Positions 18,604-27,619 of a stretch of DNA of 64,000 nucleotides are shown here, piece by piece. This stretch comes from Vreelandella maris (lineage in GTDB: Bacteria > Pseudomonadota > Gammaproteobacteria > Pseudomonadales > Halomonadaceae). How positions within the stretch are numbered: position 1 is the stretch's first letter; the number at the start of each line of letters is the position of its first letter. The notes under the pieces are model-generated. The model had not been told where the DNA came from, did not search any database, and was given only the letters and a program-made list of their open reading frames with translations. The translations under genes were made by a program, and so were the position numbers. The stretch lies in assembly GCF_013371085.1 (NCBI RefSeq), contig NZ_JABWCV010000016.1, forward strand, positions 31,129-95,128, read 5' to 3'.

Positions 18604-20286
18604 TCACTCCTGCTCAGCCGCCCAAAATGCTTCAATCAATCCACGGCTGGAGGCATCCATACGCGATAGATCGCCCTGATGGTCGATAATCTTTTGAGTG
18701 TCCGTGGCGATCTGTTTACCTAGCTCAACGCCCCACTGGTCAAACGGGTTGATATCCCAAATTACCGCCTGAACAAACACTTTGTGTTCATATAGCGCGA
18801 TAAGCGAACCCAGGGTAGCGGGCGTCAATTGGTCAAGCAGCACCGTGGTTGAAGGCTGATTGCCACGGTAGCGCTTATGCTCGGGCCGCGGGCCGTCATC
18901 TTCCAAGGCATCGTCGCCAAGCATGAGAACACGGGACTGAGCAAAGCAGTTCGCCAGCGACAAGCGGTGCTGGGCTTTAAGGTGGTGGCGGGTATCCGGA
19001 TCTTCTACTTCGTCATAGCGCTTCAGCGGCGCTATAAAATCGCACACGACCGGTTGAGTGCCCTGGTGCAGCAGCTGATAAAAAGCGTGCTGCGCATTGG
19101 GCCCCAACTGCCCCCAGAGCACCGGGCAGGTAGAATAGTTAACGGGCTGACCTTGGCGAGTAACTGACTTGCCGTTGGACTCCATCTCTAGCTGTTCAAG
19201 GTAAGCGGCAAAGTACTCCAAACGCCCATCGTAGGGCAGAATAGAGTGCGCGCGAATGTCCAGAAAGTTGACGTTCCAGATCCCTGCCAAGCCGAGCAGC
19301 ACGGGCAAGTTGTCTTCCATCGGCGCTTCGGCAAAGTGCCGGTCCATCTCGTGCGCCCCCGCTAGGAATTCTCGGAAATTATCCATCCCTACCACAAGGG
19401 CAATCGGCAAGCCGATCGTGCCCCACAGCGAATAACGTCCGCCCACCCACTCCCAGAAAGTCAATTGGTGGTCCGGAGTGATTCCCCACTCACTCATTTT
19501 TTCAGGGCTTGCCGAAACACCAATAAAATGCTGACGTACCACTAATTCAGCGCTAATCGGCGTCGCGCCATGCTGGGTTAAGCGGCTCAACAGCCACTCG
19601 CGAGCCGTGTTGGCGTTGGAGAGCGTATCGATAGTCGTAAACGATTTTGACGACAATACAAAGATAGTGGTTTCCGGGTTTAACCGGCTCAGATAATCCG
19701 CTAACTGCGAGCCATCCATGGTCGAGGCAAAGTGGACTTCGACTGGATGAACATCTTTGGGTCGGAAATCTGTCAATGCATGGGTAACCATTAACGGCCC
19801 AAGGTCAGAACCGCCGACACCTAGATTAACTACATGACGAATCGGCTTGCCGGTGGCCCCGCGCCACTGCCCGGCATGTAAACGGCTAACCAAACGCTCC
19901 ATTTGGGCAAGGCTTTCGTGGACGGCGGTGACGATATCTTCACCTTCAACCTCCAGTGTCGCATTGGCGGGTAAACGCAGCGCCGTGTGCAGGGCTGGAC
20001 GGTTTTCGCTGACGTTCACTCGCTTACCACTTAGCAGCGCCTCAATCGCCGAGGGTACACCCGCTTCGCTGGCCAGGGTAAACAGATGTTCAAGCGTATC
20101 GTCATCCCAACGCTGCTTGGAAAGATCTAACGTTAAGCCTGCTACCTGACGAGTGAAGCTTTCCCAGCGTGAGGGTTCGGTACCAAACAACGTTTTCAAG
20201 TGAACGTGCTGCAGCGTTTCAGCGTGATGCTTCAACGTCTGCCACGCAGGCAGCGTATCGGGGGTAGCGTTTGTTGCTGAAGCCAT
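18604..20286 (-). CDS. pgi: Glucose-6-phosphate isomerase
   Basis: Interconverts glucose-6-phosphate and fructose-6-phosphate. The 560-residue enzyme shows HVVNLGVGGSDLGPLMV, the phosphate-binding SSKSFTTIDTL and the family signature DGRLEYFAAYLEQLEMESNG around the catalytic region; QGTQPVVCDFI and KHR/NQPSTT segments follow. The length matches E. coli Pgi (549) closely. The start follows GGAGACGGCATATGG (a GGAGAC site 7 bp upstream). It is divergent from cmoA. Confidence 0.97.
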   Translation of the reverse strand: MASATNATPDTLPAWQTLKHHAETLQHVHLKTLFGTEPSRWESFTRQVAGLTLDLSKQRWDDDTLEHLFTLASEAGVPSAIEALLSGKRVNVSENRPALHTALRLPANATLEVEGEDIVTAVHESLAQMERLVSRLHAGQWRGATGKPIRHVVNLGVGGSDLGPLMVTHALTDFRPKDVHPVEVHFASTMDGSQLADYLSRLNPETTIFVLSSKSFTTIDTLSNANTAREWLLSRLTQHGATPISAELVVRQHFIGVSASPEKMSEWGITPDHQLTFWEWVGGRYSLWGTIGLPIALVVGMDNFREFLAGAHEMDRHFAEAPMEDNLPVLLGLAGIWNVNFLDIRAHSILPYDGRLEYFAAYLEQLEMESNGKSVTRQGQPVNYSTCPVLWGQLGPNAQHAFYQLLHQGTQPVVCDFIAPLKRYDEVEDPDTRHHLKAQHRLSLANCFAQSRVLMLGDDALEDDGPRPEHKRYRGNQPSTTVLLDQLTPATLGSLIALYEHKVFVQAVIWDINPFDQWGVELGKQIATDTQKIIDHQGDLSRMDASSRGLIEAFWAAEQE

Positions 20287-20416
20287 ATGCCGTCTCCTGT
20301 GGCGTCGATCCTTGCAGTCCGTGTCTTTGCCAGACAGGTCTGTTCTGCGTTAACTCTGTTCTGTGTTAACAAGGGCGCGTAAACTACTCAGCCTCATTTA
20401 CAATCCCGGCTTGCCC

Positions 20417-21160
20417 ATGAGTGATGCATCTTACCGTGACGCTATCTTTTCGACACCCCTTGACCGCGTAGCGCGATTCTCTTTCGACGAAAAAGTGGTC
20501 GCTTGCTTTCCTGATATGATCCGCCGCTCGGTGCCAGGATACGGACAAATTCTTGGCATGCTGAGCCTGATTGCCCAGCGCCATTTGCGTCATGGCGCCC
20601 ATGTGTATGATTTGGGCTGCTCGTTGGGCGCCTCGGGCTTGGCGTTAGCGGGCGCGCTGGCGCCAGACGCCTTTCGCTATACGGGCGTTGATCTCTCGCC
20701 CGCCATGGTCACCCAGGCCCGGCAAACCTTTGCCGACGAGTGCCCTGCGTATGCTATGCAGGTAGAAGAAGCTGATATTCGTACCCTGGAGTATGCACCT
20801 TCGGGCATGATCATTCTCAACTTTACGCTGCAGTTTCTCCCTGCCGCAGACCGCGATGCGCTGTTGGCAAGGCTTTACGCGGCGCTGGAGCCGGGTGGCG
20901 TCTTGATTCTCTCAGAGAAAACCGTGGATGCCGACGAGCGCGATAACGCCTGGCGGGTCGAGCGCTACCATGATTTCAAGCGTGCCAATGGCTATAGCGA
21001 CCTGGAAATAAGCCAAAAGCGCACCGCCCTTGAAAACGTGCTGGTACCGGATACCCTCGACGCTCTTCATGGCCGCTTGAAGCAGGCTGGCTTTCCACGC
21101 TCGATGACCTGGTTCCAGTACCTTAACTTTGCCTCGCTAATTGCGTTTAAGGAGGGTTAA
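20417..21160 (+). CDS. cmoA: Carboxy-S-adenosyl-L-methionine synthase
   Basis: Makes carboxy-SAM from SAM and prephenate for the cmo5U wobble modification of tRNA. The 247-residue protein begins MSDASYRDAIFSTPL, aligned with known CmoA starts; an 18-residue upstream extension in the same frame is rejected. Family motifs are FPDMIRRSVPGYGQI, the nucleotide loop VYDLGCSLGASG, LNFTLQFLP and HDFKRANGYSDLEISQKR. The stop is followed after 2 bp by cmoB, whose ribosome site GGAGGG lies inside the end of cmoA, so the two are coupled. Confidence 0.96.
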   Translation: MSDASYRDAIFSTPLDRVARFSFDEKVVACFPDMIRRSVPGYGQILGMLSLIAQRHLRHGAHVYDLGCSLGASGLALAGALAPDAFRYTGVDLSPAMVTQARQTFADECPAYAMQVEEADIRTLEYAPSGMIILNFTLQFLPAADRDALLARLYAALEPGGVLILSEKTVDADERDNAWRVERYHDFKRANGYSDLEISQKRTALENVLVPDTLDALHGRLKQAGFPRSMTWFQYLNFASLIAFKEG

Positions 21161-21162
21161 AG

Positions 21163-22188
21163 GTGGCGCTGTTACCCGACGATCATCGTGCGATTTATCA
21201 GGCGTTTTTGGATCAAGCAACCCTGGATGCTTCGCTAACACCCTGGCTTGCAAAGCTACCTAAGCAGTTAGCCCACGGGTTAGATCGTAACCGCCATGGC
21301 GACCTCTCCGCCTGGGAAAAGGCTGTTGCTAAACTGCCAGCGCTGCCCTCTGACAGGCACGTGGACTTAAACAGCGATACGGTCACCGTCGACCTTGCCC
21401 TGAGTGACAGCCAGCAGCGTCAGTGCTTTAACCTGCTAAGAAAGCTCGCCCCCTGGCGTAAAGGCCCTTTTCAACTGGGTGGCATTCATATTGATACCGA
21501 ATGGCGCTCGGACTGGAAGTGGCAACGAGTGGCCCCGCACTTGGCACCGCTACAATATCGTAAGGTGCTCGACGTGGGTGGTGGCAGCGGTTATCACGCC
21601 TGGCGGATGGCCGGGGCAGGCGCGGCCTTCGTGCTGATCATAGACCCCTCGCCACGCTTTTACTGGCAGTTTCAGGCGGTACGCCACTTCGTCGGCGATG
21701 CCGATGGCGGAAAAACGCTGTTCTTACCGGTGGGCATTGAGGATGTGCCGGAGAACCTCGGTTTTTTCGATACGGTATTTTCCATGGGCGTGCTCTACCA
21801 TCGCCCTGCGCCCCTGGAACATCTTCAACAGTTAAAATCAGCCTTGGCGCCCGGCGGCGAGCTAGTCCTGGAAACGCTGGTAGTGGAAGGCGACGAGCAG
21901 ACCGTCTTCGTGCCCGGCGAACGTTATGCGGCCATGCCGAATGTCTACTTTCTGCCTTCTTCAAAAGCGCTCTGCCACTGGCTGGAACGCTGCGGCTTTA
22001 CCAATGTGCGCGTGGTGGATGAGGCGGTCACTACGCTGGATGAGCAGCGCTCGACAGAATGGATGACCTACCAATCGCTGGCCGATTTTCTTGACCCGGA
22101 AGACCGCAGCCGCACCATTGAAAGCTACCCTGCACCGCGTCGCGCGGTGATAGTGGCGAATAAACCGGGTTTATCTCGTTTATCTTGA
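21163..22188 (+). CDS. cmoB: tRNA U34 carboxymethyltransferase
   Basis: Transfers the carboxymethyl group of carboxy-SAM to 5-hydroxyuridine at tRNA position 34. The 341-residue protein starts with GTG (GGAGGG 7 bp upstream). It contains the substrate segment APWRKGPFQLGGIHIDTEWRSDWKW, the SAM loop VLDVGGGSGYHAWRM and the GVLYHRPAPLEHL and FLPSSKALCHWL motifs characteristic of CmoB. It directly follows cmoA; the third gene of the pathway, cmoM, is at 39001-39825. Confidence 0.96.
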   Translation: MALLPDDHRAIYQAFLDQATLDASLTPWLAKLPKQLAHGLDRNRHGDLSAWEKAVAKLPALPSDRHVDLNSDTVTVDLALSDSQQRQCFNLLRKLAPWRKGPFQLGGIHIDTEWRSDWKWQRVAPHLAPLQYRKVLDVGGGSGYHAWRMAGAGAAFVLIIDPSPRFYWQFQAVRHFVGDADGGKTLFLPVGIEDVPENLGFFDTVFSMGVLYHRPAPLEHLQQLKSALAPGGELVLETLVVEGDEQTVFVPGERYAAMPNVYFLPSSKALCHWLERCGFTNVRVVDEAVTTLDEQRSTEWMTYQSLADFLDPEDRSRTIESYPAPRRAVIVANKPGLSRLS

Positions 22189-22252
22189 TCATTCGCTAAA
22201 CTAACCAGGCCTCCAGGGATGCGGGGCCTGTCATCCTCTCAGGAGAGAACAC

Positions 22253-22567
22253 ATGACCCTACCCGATAGCATCGTACCAAAGCGAAGCGAACTGGATGCC
22301 AGTCAGGGGGCGGTAGTGGTGGAATTTGGCACGCCCTGGTGCGGCTACTGTCGTGCGGCGCAGCCACTGATCAGGGAAGTGATTGATCAAACCCCTGGGG
22401 TACGCCATGTGCGAGTCGAGGATGGCAAGGGAAAACGACTGGGACGGTCATACAAGGTTAAGCTCTGGCCGACGCTGATCTTTCTAAGGGATGGCCAGGA
22501 ACAGTCGCGCTGCGTGCGCCCCGAGACGCGCCAAGCATTGAAAACCGCACTTGAGCGCATTGTGTAA
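22253..22567 (+). CDS. Thioredoxin-like protein with CGYC active site
   Basis: A 104-residue cytoplasmic thioredoxin fold protein with no signal peptide. The active site is W-C-G-Y-C (residues 29-33) instead of the W-C-G-P-C of canonical thioredoxin, and a cis-proline is present (KLWPTLIFLRDG). AGGAGAGAA 6 nt before ATG supports the start. Probably a small disulfide reductase or thioredoxin relative. It lies 64 bp after cmoB, separated by a weak hairpin (22206-22211 with 22225-22230). Confidence 0.88.
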   Translation: MTLPDSIVPKRSELDASQGAVVVEFGTPWCGYCRAAQPLIREVIDQTPGVRHVRVEDGKGKRLGRSYKVKLWPTLIFLRDGQEQSRCVRPETRQALKTALERIV

Positions 22568-22621
22568 AGCATGAAACGTGCTGGGGTATAACCACTACCC
22601 TATGTAAAAAGGATAGGACGC

Positions 22622-23210
22622 ATGCCGGATAACACCGCACCGCTCTGGGAGCACAGACTGAGCGATTTTCGCGACACCGTGGCCCGCGAGCCGATGCCTG
22701 GCTGCGGCGCCGTGGCCGTGGTGAGTGCCGACCTGGGCCTGGCGCTCGTGCTCAAGGGGCTGCACTTGAGCCAGCGCCACGACGCCGCGTCAGGCGTTGA
22801 TTGATGAAGGTGCCTCACTTAAACAGCGCCTAGCGCCACTGGCCCAAGAAGATGTGGCCGCCTTTGAGGCATTTATGGCAGCCGTCGGCCGGGATGAGGA
22901 GGACGAAGGGCGTCAAAGCGCCCTTCATGCGGCGGCCGAAACTGCCGTTGAAGTGCCGCTGAAAACGGCGCAGCTGTGTGCTGCGGCGCTGGCACTGACG
23001 CGGCAGGCGGGAGAACACATCGAGCAGCAGTTTGTTAGCGACGCGCATGCTGGGGCTAGGTTGATTCATGCCTCGCTGCACAGCGTGCTGCTCAACGTGG
23101 ATGCCAATGCCAGTCAACTCGGCAGCGACGACGCCCGTGACAGGGCCAGACTTTCCCGCGATGGCCTCGCTCAGCGTGCCGATGCGCAGCTGGCTGCGAT
23201 CACTGGCTAG
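22622..23210 (+). pseudogene. Cyclodeaminase/cyclohydrolase (FtcD C-terminal/FchA family), frameshifted
   Basis: Two overlapping frames make up one protein of about 196 residues. The first (22622-22804) gives the N-terminus with the family motif P-G-C-G-A-V-A-V-V; the second (read from about 22788, with no good start of its own) continues RQALIDEGASLKQRLAPLAQEDVAAFEAF to the end at 23210. The reading must skip one base near 22787-22791 to join DAAS to RQALIDE, so relative to a functional gene there is one extra base. Family members act on formimino- or methenyl-tetrahydrofolate. A sequencing error or a very recent mutation is as likely as an old pseudogene because both halves are otherwise intact. 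AAGGATAGG precedes the ATG. Confidence 0.75.
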
Positions 23211-23274
23211 CGGCATCGATAGCAGCCCTGGGGCAGGATTTAACACAATCTACGGGCTGAAGAGATAGCGTTAC

Positions 23275-23949
23275 TTACCGCCGCAAAATCACCAGCCAGC
23301 GGCTCAGATTCATTACGCTTGCCAGCGAAGCGGCCACGTAAGTAAATGCGCAGGCGGTGAGCACATGCCGGGCACCTGCCATGTCGGCAGGCGGCACGTA
23401 CTCTTTCAACAGCGGTAGCGCCCGATTGAAGCTGGCATCGAACTCCACCGGCAGCGTCACTAGATGCACCACCGCTGCGGTGCCAAAGCTAATGACGGCC
23501 ATGGCAATCACGATTGCCAAGCCTCCCGGCAGGCGTGTTAATAAAAATAGAAACGGTGCGGCCATCATCAGTAGAGCACCGAGTTTTTCGGCTTTTTGAG
23601 CTACGCTAACTAACCGGCTGCGCGCTATTAATGGCGCATACCCCTGATAATGCTGAATGGCATGCCCCACTTCATGGGCAGCCACGGTGACGGCGGTAAG
23701 CGAACGGCCATCGTAGTTATCCGGGGAAAGCCGCACGCAGCGTGTCTCAGGATCGTAATGGTCACCGAACTCCGTGCGCTCTACGCTAGCGCCCTCAACA
23801 CCCAGGCGGCGTAGCAAATGATCGGCAAGTTCGGCCCCTGTACCGGGATAATCGTCACGGCCCTTCGTGTAGCGCTTAAGCACCCACTTGGCCCAGATAT
23901 TTGGGAGCACAAAAACAGCCAGTGCAAAAATGATCAGTAGAATAACCAT
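23275..23949 (-). CDS. Membrane zinc metallopeptidase, YugP family
   Basis: A 224-residue protein with an N-terminal membrane helix, the zinc site HEVGHAIQH in the middle and two further membrane stretches (FLFLLTRLPGGLAIVIAMAVISFG and the C-terminal TACAFTYVAASLASVM). This is the layout of the neutral zinc metallopeptidase 2 (YugP) family. I chose ATG at 23949, preceded by ACAGGAA at 8 bp, over a TTG 33 bp upstream. It is convergent with the cyclodeaminase gene. Its substrate is not known to me. Confidence 0.88.
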   Translation of the reverse strand: MVILLIIFALAVFVLPNIWAKWVLKRYTKGRDDYPGTGAELADHLLRRLGVEGASVERTEFGDHYDPETRCVRLSPDNYDGRSLTAVTVAAHEVGHAIQHYQGYAPLIARSRLVSVAQKAEKLGALLMMAAPFLFLLTRLPGGLAIVIAMAVISFGTAAVVHLVTLPVEFDASFNRALPLLKEYVPPADMAGARHVLTACAFTYVAASLASVMNLSRWLVILRR

Positions 23950-24095
23950 GGCAGTTCCTGTCCACAAAAAAGCTTTGTACAAACAACCATCTAAAAACAG
24001 CCGTCGTCAAACAAACTTCTCCGATGCGTAGCTTTTACCATGGGGGCTGGCTTGGCAACACTGTTAAGCGGACATATTGTTAGGCTGGATGGTTT

Positions 24096-25214
24096 TTAGG
24101 CGGGATTATTGCGGTGTTCTTCCACATCGCGCTTGACTGCCTGCAAACCATGAATAGAAATATCGCCCTGGGCGTGCGCATGTTCAGCAATCAGCACGCT
24201 ATCGGCAGCTAGTACCAAATCACATTGAGTGCCGACCAACTCATCGCGCAACCGCTGAATCGCCGCCTCTCTTTTGGGGTCTTTATCCACTCGCCGTATA
24301 TAAATGGCTTTAATACGGTTCGGGTAGGCTTTAACGATTTCAATGTACACTTCTGGATCATGCTGGCCGCTGTCACCAATTAATATACACGGCAAATCGT
24401 TGTAGAGGGTCAGCATGCGGTCGATCAATTCGCGTTTATGCTCTTCTGCACGCCGTGGCCAGGGACGGCGCCATGAGATACCCCATTCGCGTAAGAAAAG
24501 GATGGGGCCTACTGGGATACGATTGATCTGAAAAAACGTTTCGAGCATTTCGTAAATCGCCCAAGGCCCGCGTGAGACATATAAAATGGGCCGTTCGGCG
24601 CGCTCACTAACGCCTCGATACAACGCCTGATACAGCGATGCGACGCCGGGAAAGGCAGTGCGACGGTGGGGTTTTTTTACAAATAGGCGATAAAGCATTT
24701 TGAGCTTTTCTGCCACACCGGTAAACATAACGGTGTCATCGATATCGCTAATCACCAGCAAATCCGCTTCTGGCGGTGGCACGTAGACTTCTACATGAGT
24801 TCGCACCGTCGTTTGGTCCGCACGATGTACCAAAATATCAGCGCGGTGCCAGGAGACATCGATCGGCAGGGTATGACTGATCGGCAAATGGACATCGAAA
24901 TAGCCATCGCGATCTGTGCTGACACAAAGCTGATTATCACCAATTCGAACCTCTACCTGCGCATCGGCAAGCCCGCGGCGAAAAACTCGTCGCGCGACAT
25001 CAGCCGTATCACGCAACATACCATGGCGGGGAATCGCCTGCCCCAGGGCTGCTTGACGAAAAACCCTGCCCATGACAAATATTTCATTCTGGGAACCATA
25101 GCCGCGGTAAGGATGAACCACCATCCCCCCACGGCTACTGTCTCCTTTGATGGGTTTGGAAATAACGTGGACAAGCCTTTTGGCAAAGCTTGCCCACTGA
25201 CGCAATAGCCCCAT
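24096..25214 (-). CDS. App1-type phosphatase (DUF2183)
   Basis: A 372-residue protein with a beta-sandwich-like N-terminal half (about residues 60-150) and a C-terminal HAD-type phosphatase domain starting VISDIDDTVMFTG, the D-x-D-x-T/V nucleophile motif. ILYVSRGPWAIYEMLETFF and CILIGDSGQHDPEVY complete the domain as in yeast App1 phosphatidate phosphatase. In bacteria the substrate is unknown; a lipid phosphate is possible. The ATG overlaps the stop of the upstream DJ-1-like gene by one base (TGATG), so the two are coupled. Confidence 0.88.
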   Translation of the reverse strand: MGLLRQWASFAKRLVHVISKPIKGDSSRGGMVVHPYRGYGSQNEIFVMGRVFRQAALGQAIPRHGMLRDTADVARRVFRRGLADAQVEVRIGDNQLCVSTDRDGYFDVHLPISHTLPIDVSWHRADILVHRADQTTVRTHVEVYVPPPEADLLVISDIDDTVMFTGVAEKLKMLYRLFVKKPHRRTAFPGVASLYQALYRGVSERAERPILYVSRGPWAIYEMLETFFQINRIPVGPILFLREWGISWRRPWPRRAEEHKRELIDRMLTLYNDLPCILIGDSGQHDPEVYIEIVKAYPNRIKAIYIRRVDKDPKREAAIQRLRDELVGTQCDLVLAADSVLIAEHAHAQGDISIHGLQAVKRDVEEHRNNPA

Positions 25215-25780
25215 CAAGCGTGCTGACCGGAGTGACGACCTTCCTGCAATTCTTCGAGTAACTTGGTATTAAAGGCATCCAAGTCTTTTGGCGTACGGCT
25301 GGATACAAGGCCACTGTCGACAACGACGGGCTCATCCACCCATTCAGCGCCAGCATTAAGAAGGTCTTGTGCAACGCTAGGAACAGAGGTCATACGACGC
25401 CCTTCAACCACGCCTGCGTTAATTAAAATCCATGGGGCATGGCATATAGCGGCGACAGGCTTGCCTGCCTGGAAAAACGCTTTTACGAAGCTCAACGCTT
25501 CATCGTTAGTGCGCAGTTCGTCGGGATTGAATAAGCCACCGGGCAGAACCAGCGCGTGATAGTCAGACTCATTGACATCGGCAAGAGCTTTATCAGCCTC
25601 GTAGGTATCGCCCCACTCAGTTTCCGCCCAAGCGCGAATGCCCTTACCATCAGGCGTTACAATGTGAACCTCGACGCCCTCTTTCTGTAAGGCTGTACGC
25701 GGCACGCTCAACTCAGACTCTTCAAAACCAGCGGCGGCTAAAATAGCTACTCGTTTACCATTCAGTGCTTGTTTCATCAT
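25214..25780 (-). CDS. DJ-1/PfpI family protein (glyoxalase/deglycase type)
   Basis: A 188-residue protein of the PfpI/YhbO group: FEESELSVPRTAL carries the conserved glutamate, VAAICHAPWILI the nucleophile-elbow cysteine followed by histidine, and LVSSRTPKDLDAFN the conserved end. Members act on methylglyoxal or its adducts, or as stress chaperones. Two adjacent ATG codons follow AAAGGAGAGC; the second (25777) has the better spacing. It is the first gene of a two-gene unit with the App1-type phosphatase. Confidence 0.88.
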   Translation of the reverse strand: MMKQALNGKRVAILAAAGFEESELSVPRTALQKEGVEVHIVTPDGKGIRAWAETEWGDTYEADKALADVNESDYHALVLPGGLFNPDELRTNDEALSFVKAFFQAGKPVAAICHAPWILINAGVVEGRRMTSVPSVAQDLLNAGAEWVDEPVVVDSGLVSSRTPKDLDAFNTKLLEELQEGRHSGQHA

Positions 25781-25888
25781 GCTCTCCTTTTCGTGATGAT
25801 TTGCGTCAGTAACGCTTCACTATTGTGGCGCATATAGTAACAGCGTCAAGCTACCCTGCTAATCAATCAAGGCTATCGGGGGGGGGCG

Positions 25889-26776
25889 CTAGGCGTTATG
25901 TATAATCTTGCCTGTTTCAGCAATAGTGTAACCACCCAAATGGATTGAACGCTCTGCGAAACGGGCTTGTTGAGCAAACGCCATCAGCCGCTGTACGGCG
26001 GGTTCGAAATAGCTGCGCCGTTGCATAATTAAATCAAATGGCTCCTCGCAGAGAGGAACAAAACCTAATTGCTGGCGATGGGCCGCGGCTTCTACCCCCA
26101 GCCCCACATCGGCCTCGCCCTGGCAAATGCTCAATGCCAAATCATCTTCACTTAAAGAAGCATGCGGCGCCCAATTAAGCGCTGAGCTATCGATCCCCGC
26201 TTGCTGCAATAAAAAGCCAAGCAAGCGGGCCGCGCCCGCTTCAGGCTGACGATGCGCCACGCGCAAGTGTGGGCGTTTTAGGTCGTTGAGCGCCTTGATC
26301 TTCAGCGGATTATCAGTGGGCACGAGCAGCCCTTGACGTCGTGTGGCCCAGCGGACGATTAGCAGGTCACGCATTCCGCTTAAGCCGAGCGCACTGGGTT
26401 CGTTATAGCGCTGTGTTGATGGGTCCAGCAAATGGATACCGGCCAGCATGGCCTTGCCATCCAGCAGGCGACGCACGCCATCACCGCTGCCTTGGCACAG
26501 CATGGCCAAATCTGAACCACTTTCTCGCACGGCCCACTCTAATAGCGGATCCTGACTACCCGCCACCACTACCGGTACGGTTAACCGCTGCGCCTGATCC
26601 CCTTCCAAATGGCTCAGTACCCATAAATCGATCTGCTGACGTGGAAACAGCAATTTGCCGGTGACCCGGCTGCAGGGGATCTGACCCTGACTAACCAAGT
26701 CATACACCTTGCGCTCCTTCAGGCGCAGGTAGTCGGCGACTTCCGCAGTGGTTAAGTAAGCATGCCGTTCAGTCAT
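25889..26776 (-). CDS. One-component regulator: excisionase-type HTH fused to a periplasmic-binding-protein-like domain
   Basis: A 295-residue protein. Residues about 6-52 form an excisionase/MerR-like DNA-binding domain (YLTTAEVADYLRLKERKVYDL, ending in RQQIDLWV). The rest resembles a molybdate/tungstate substrate-binding domain with repeats of DLRxxxL-type and CQGEADVGLGVEAAA sequence, as in the PF12727 family. AAGGAG 9 bp before the ATG at 26776 decides the start. It is divergent from the tungstate-type ABC transporter with 138 bp between, so it probably senses the oxyanion and controls that operon. I could not define its operator. Confidence 0.85.
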   Translation of the reverse strand: MTERHAYLTTAEVADYLRLKERKVYDLVSQGQIPCSRVTGKLLFPRQQIDLWVLSHLEGDQAQRLTVPVVVAGSQDPLLEWAVRESGSDLAMLCQGSGDGVRRLLDGKAMLAGIHLLDPSTQRYNEPSALGLSGMRDLLIVRWATRRQGLLVPTDNPLKIKALNDLKRPHLRVAHRQPEAGAARLLGFLLQQAGIDSSALNWAPHASLSEDDLALSICQGEADVGLGVEAAAHRQQLGFVPLCEEPFDLIMQRRSYFEPAVQRLMAFAQQARFAERSIHLGGYTIAETGKIIHNA

Positions 26777-26914
26777 CGCGATAAGCTCCTTCGCTGCGGT
26801 TACGCCATCAATGATTTTCCTTGCATAAGACTGCATCAATTTCAGTCTAGAGTGCAATCGGTCATTTTTGGGTACATTATGCCGATACGAACCTAATAAC
26901 GACGCCAATACTCA

Positions 26915-27619
26915 ATGTTGACTAGTGACAACGCCTTCAGCACTGCCCTCGCTTTGATTATGAGCATGGACAGCGCCTTAATCTCAATCGTGATGCTGTC
27001 GCTGCAGGTATCGCTAATGGCGGTTTTTATTGCCAGCTTGCTCGCACTTCCGCTGGGTGCCGCTCTCGCGCTGTGGCGCTTTCCGGGGCGCAACGTGGTG
27101 ATTGTGGCCCTTAATGCCCTGATGGGCTTACCACCGGTGGTTGCGGGGCTGTGCGTTTATTTGCTGCTTTCACGCGCTGGGCCGCTGGGTGAATGGGGTT
27201 TGCTGTTTACCCCCACGGCGATGGTCATCGCGCAAGTCATTCTCGTTCTACCGATTATCGCCGCCCTAACCCGCCAACAAGTCGAGGCACTCCACGGCGA
27301 GTATGCCGAGCAGTTGAACTCCTTTGGCTTAACGCGTAGCCGGATGATCCCTACCCTGCTTTGGGATGCCCGTTTTGCGCTTATGACCGTCATTTTAGCG
27401 GGCTTTGGCCGCGCCAGCGCTGAGGTGGGCGCGGTGATGATTGTAGGCGGCAACATCGATGGCGTGACCCGTGTCATGACTACCAGCATTGTGCTGGAAA
27501 CCAGCAAAGGTAACTTGCCCATGGCGCTAGGGCTGGGAATTATTCTACTCGGATTAGTCACCATGATTAATGCAATTGCTCATGTCATCGGTGAGACGGC
27601 AAAAAGGCGGCTGGGATGA
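26915..27619 (+). CDS. tupB: ABC transporter permease, tungstate/molybdate type
   Basis: A 234-residue permease with about six membrane helices and the EAA-type loop (EQLNSFGLTRSRMIPTLLW) contacting the ATPase. LPLGAALALWRFPGRNVVIV and GLPPVVAGLCVYLLLSR are typical of TupB permeases. It starts an operon whose order is permease-ATPase-binding protein, in contrast to the usual tupABC. The first ATG (26915) lacks a clear ribosome site; ATG at 26960 is an alternative. Confidence 0.9.
   Translation: MLTSDNAFSTALALIMSMDSALISIVMLSLQVSLMAVFIASLLALPLGAALALWRFPGRNVVIVALNALMGLPPVVAGLCVYLLLSRAGPLGEWGLLFTPTAMVIAQVILVLPIIAALTRQQVEALHGEYAEQLNSFGLTRSRMIPTLLWDARFALMTVILAGFGRASAEVGAVMIVGGNIDGVTRVMTTSIVLETSKGNLPMALGLGIILLGLVTMINAIAHVIGETAKRRLG

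Noticed and set aside
20363..20416. Longer N-terminus for cmoA
   Set aside because: Adds 18 residues before the conserved MS-x-RD start; no ribosome site.
22206..22230. Hairpin after cmoB as a terminator
   Set aside because: Six-bp stem with a 13-nt loop and no T-run; too weak to call.
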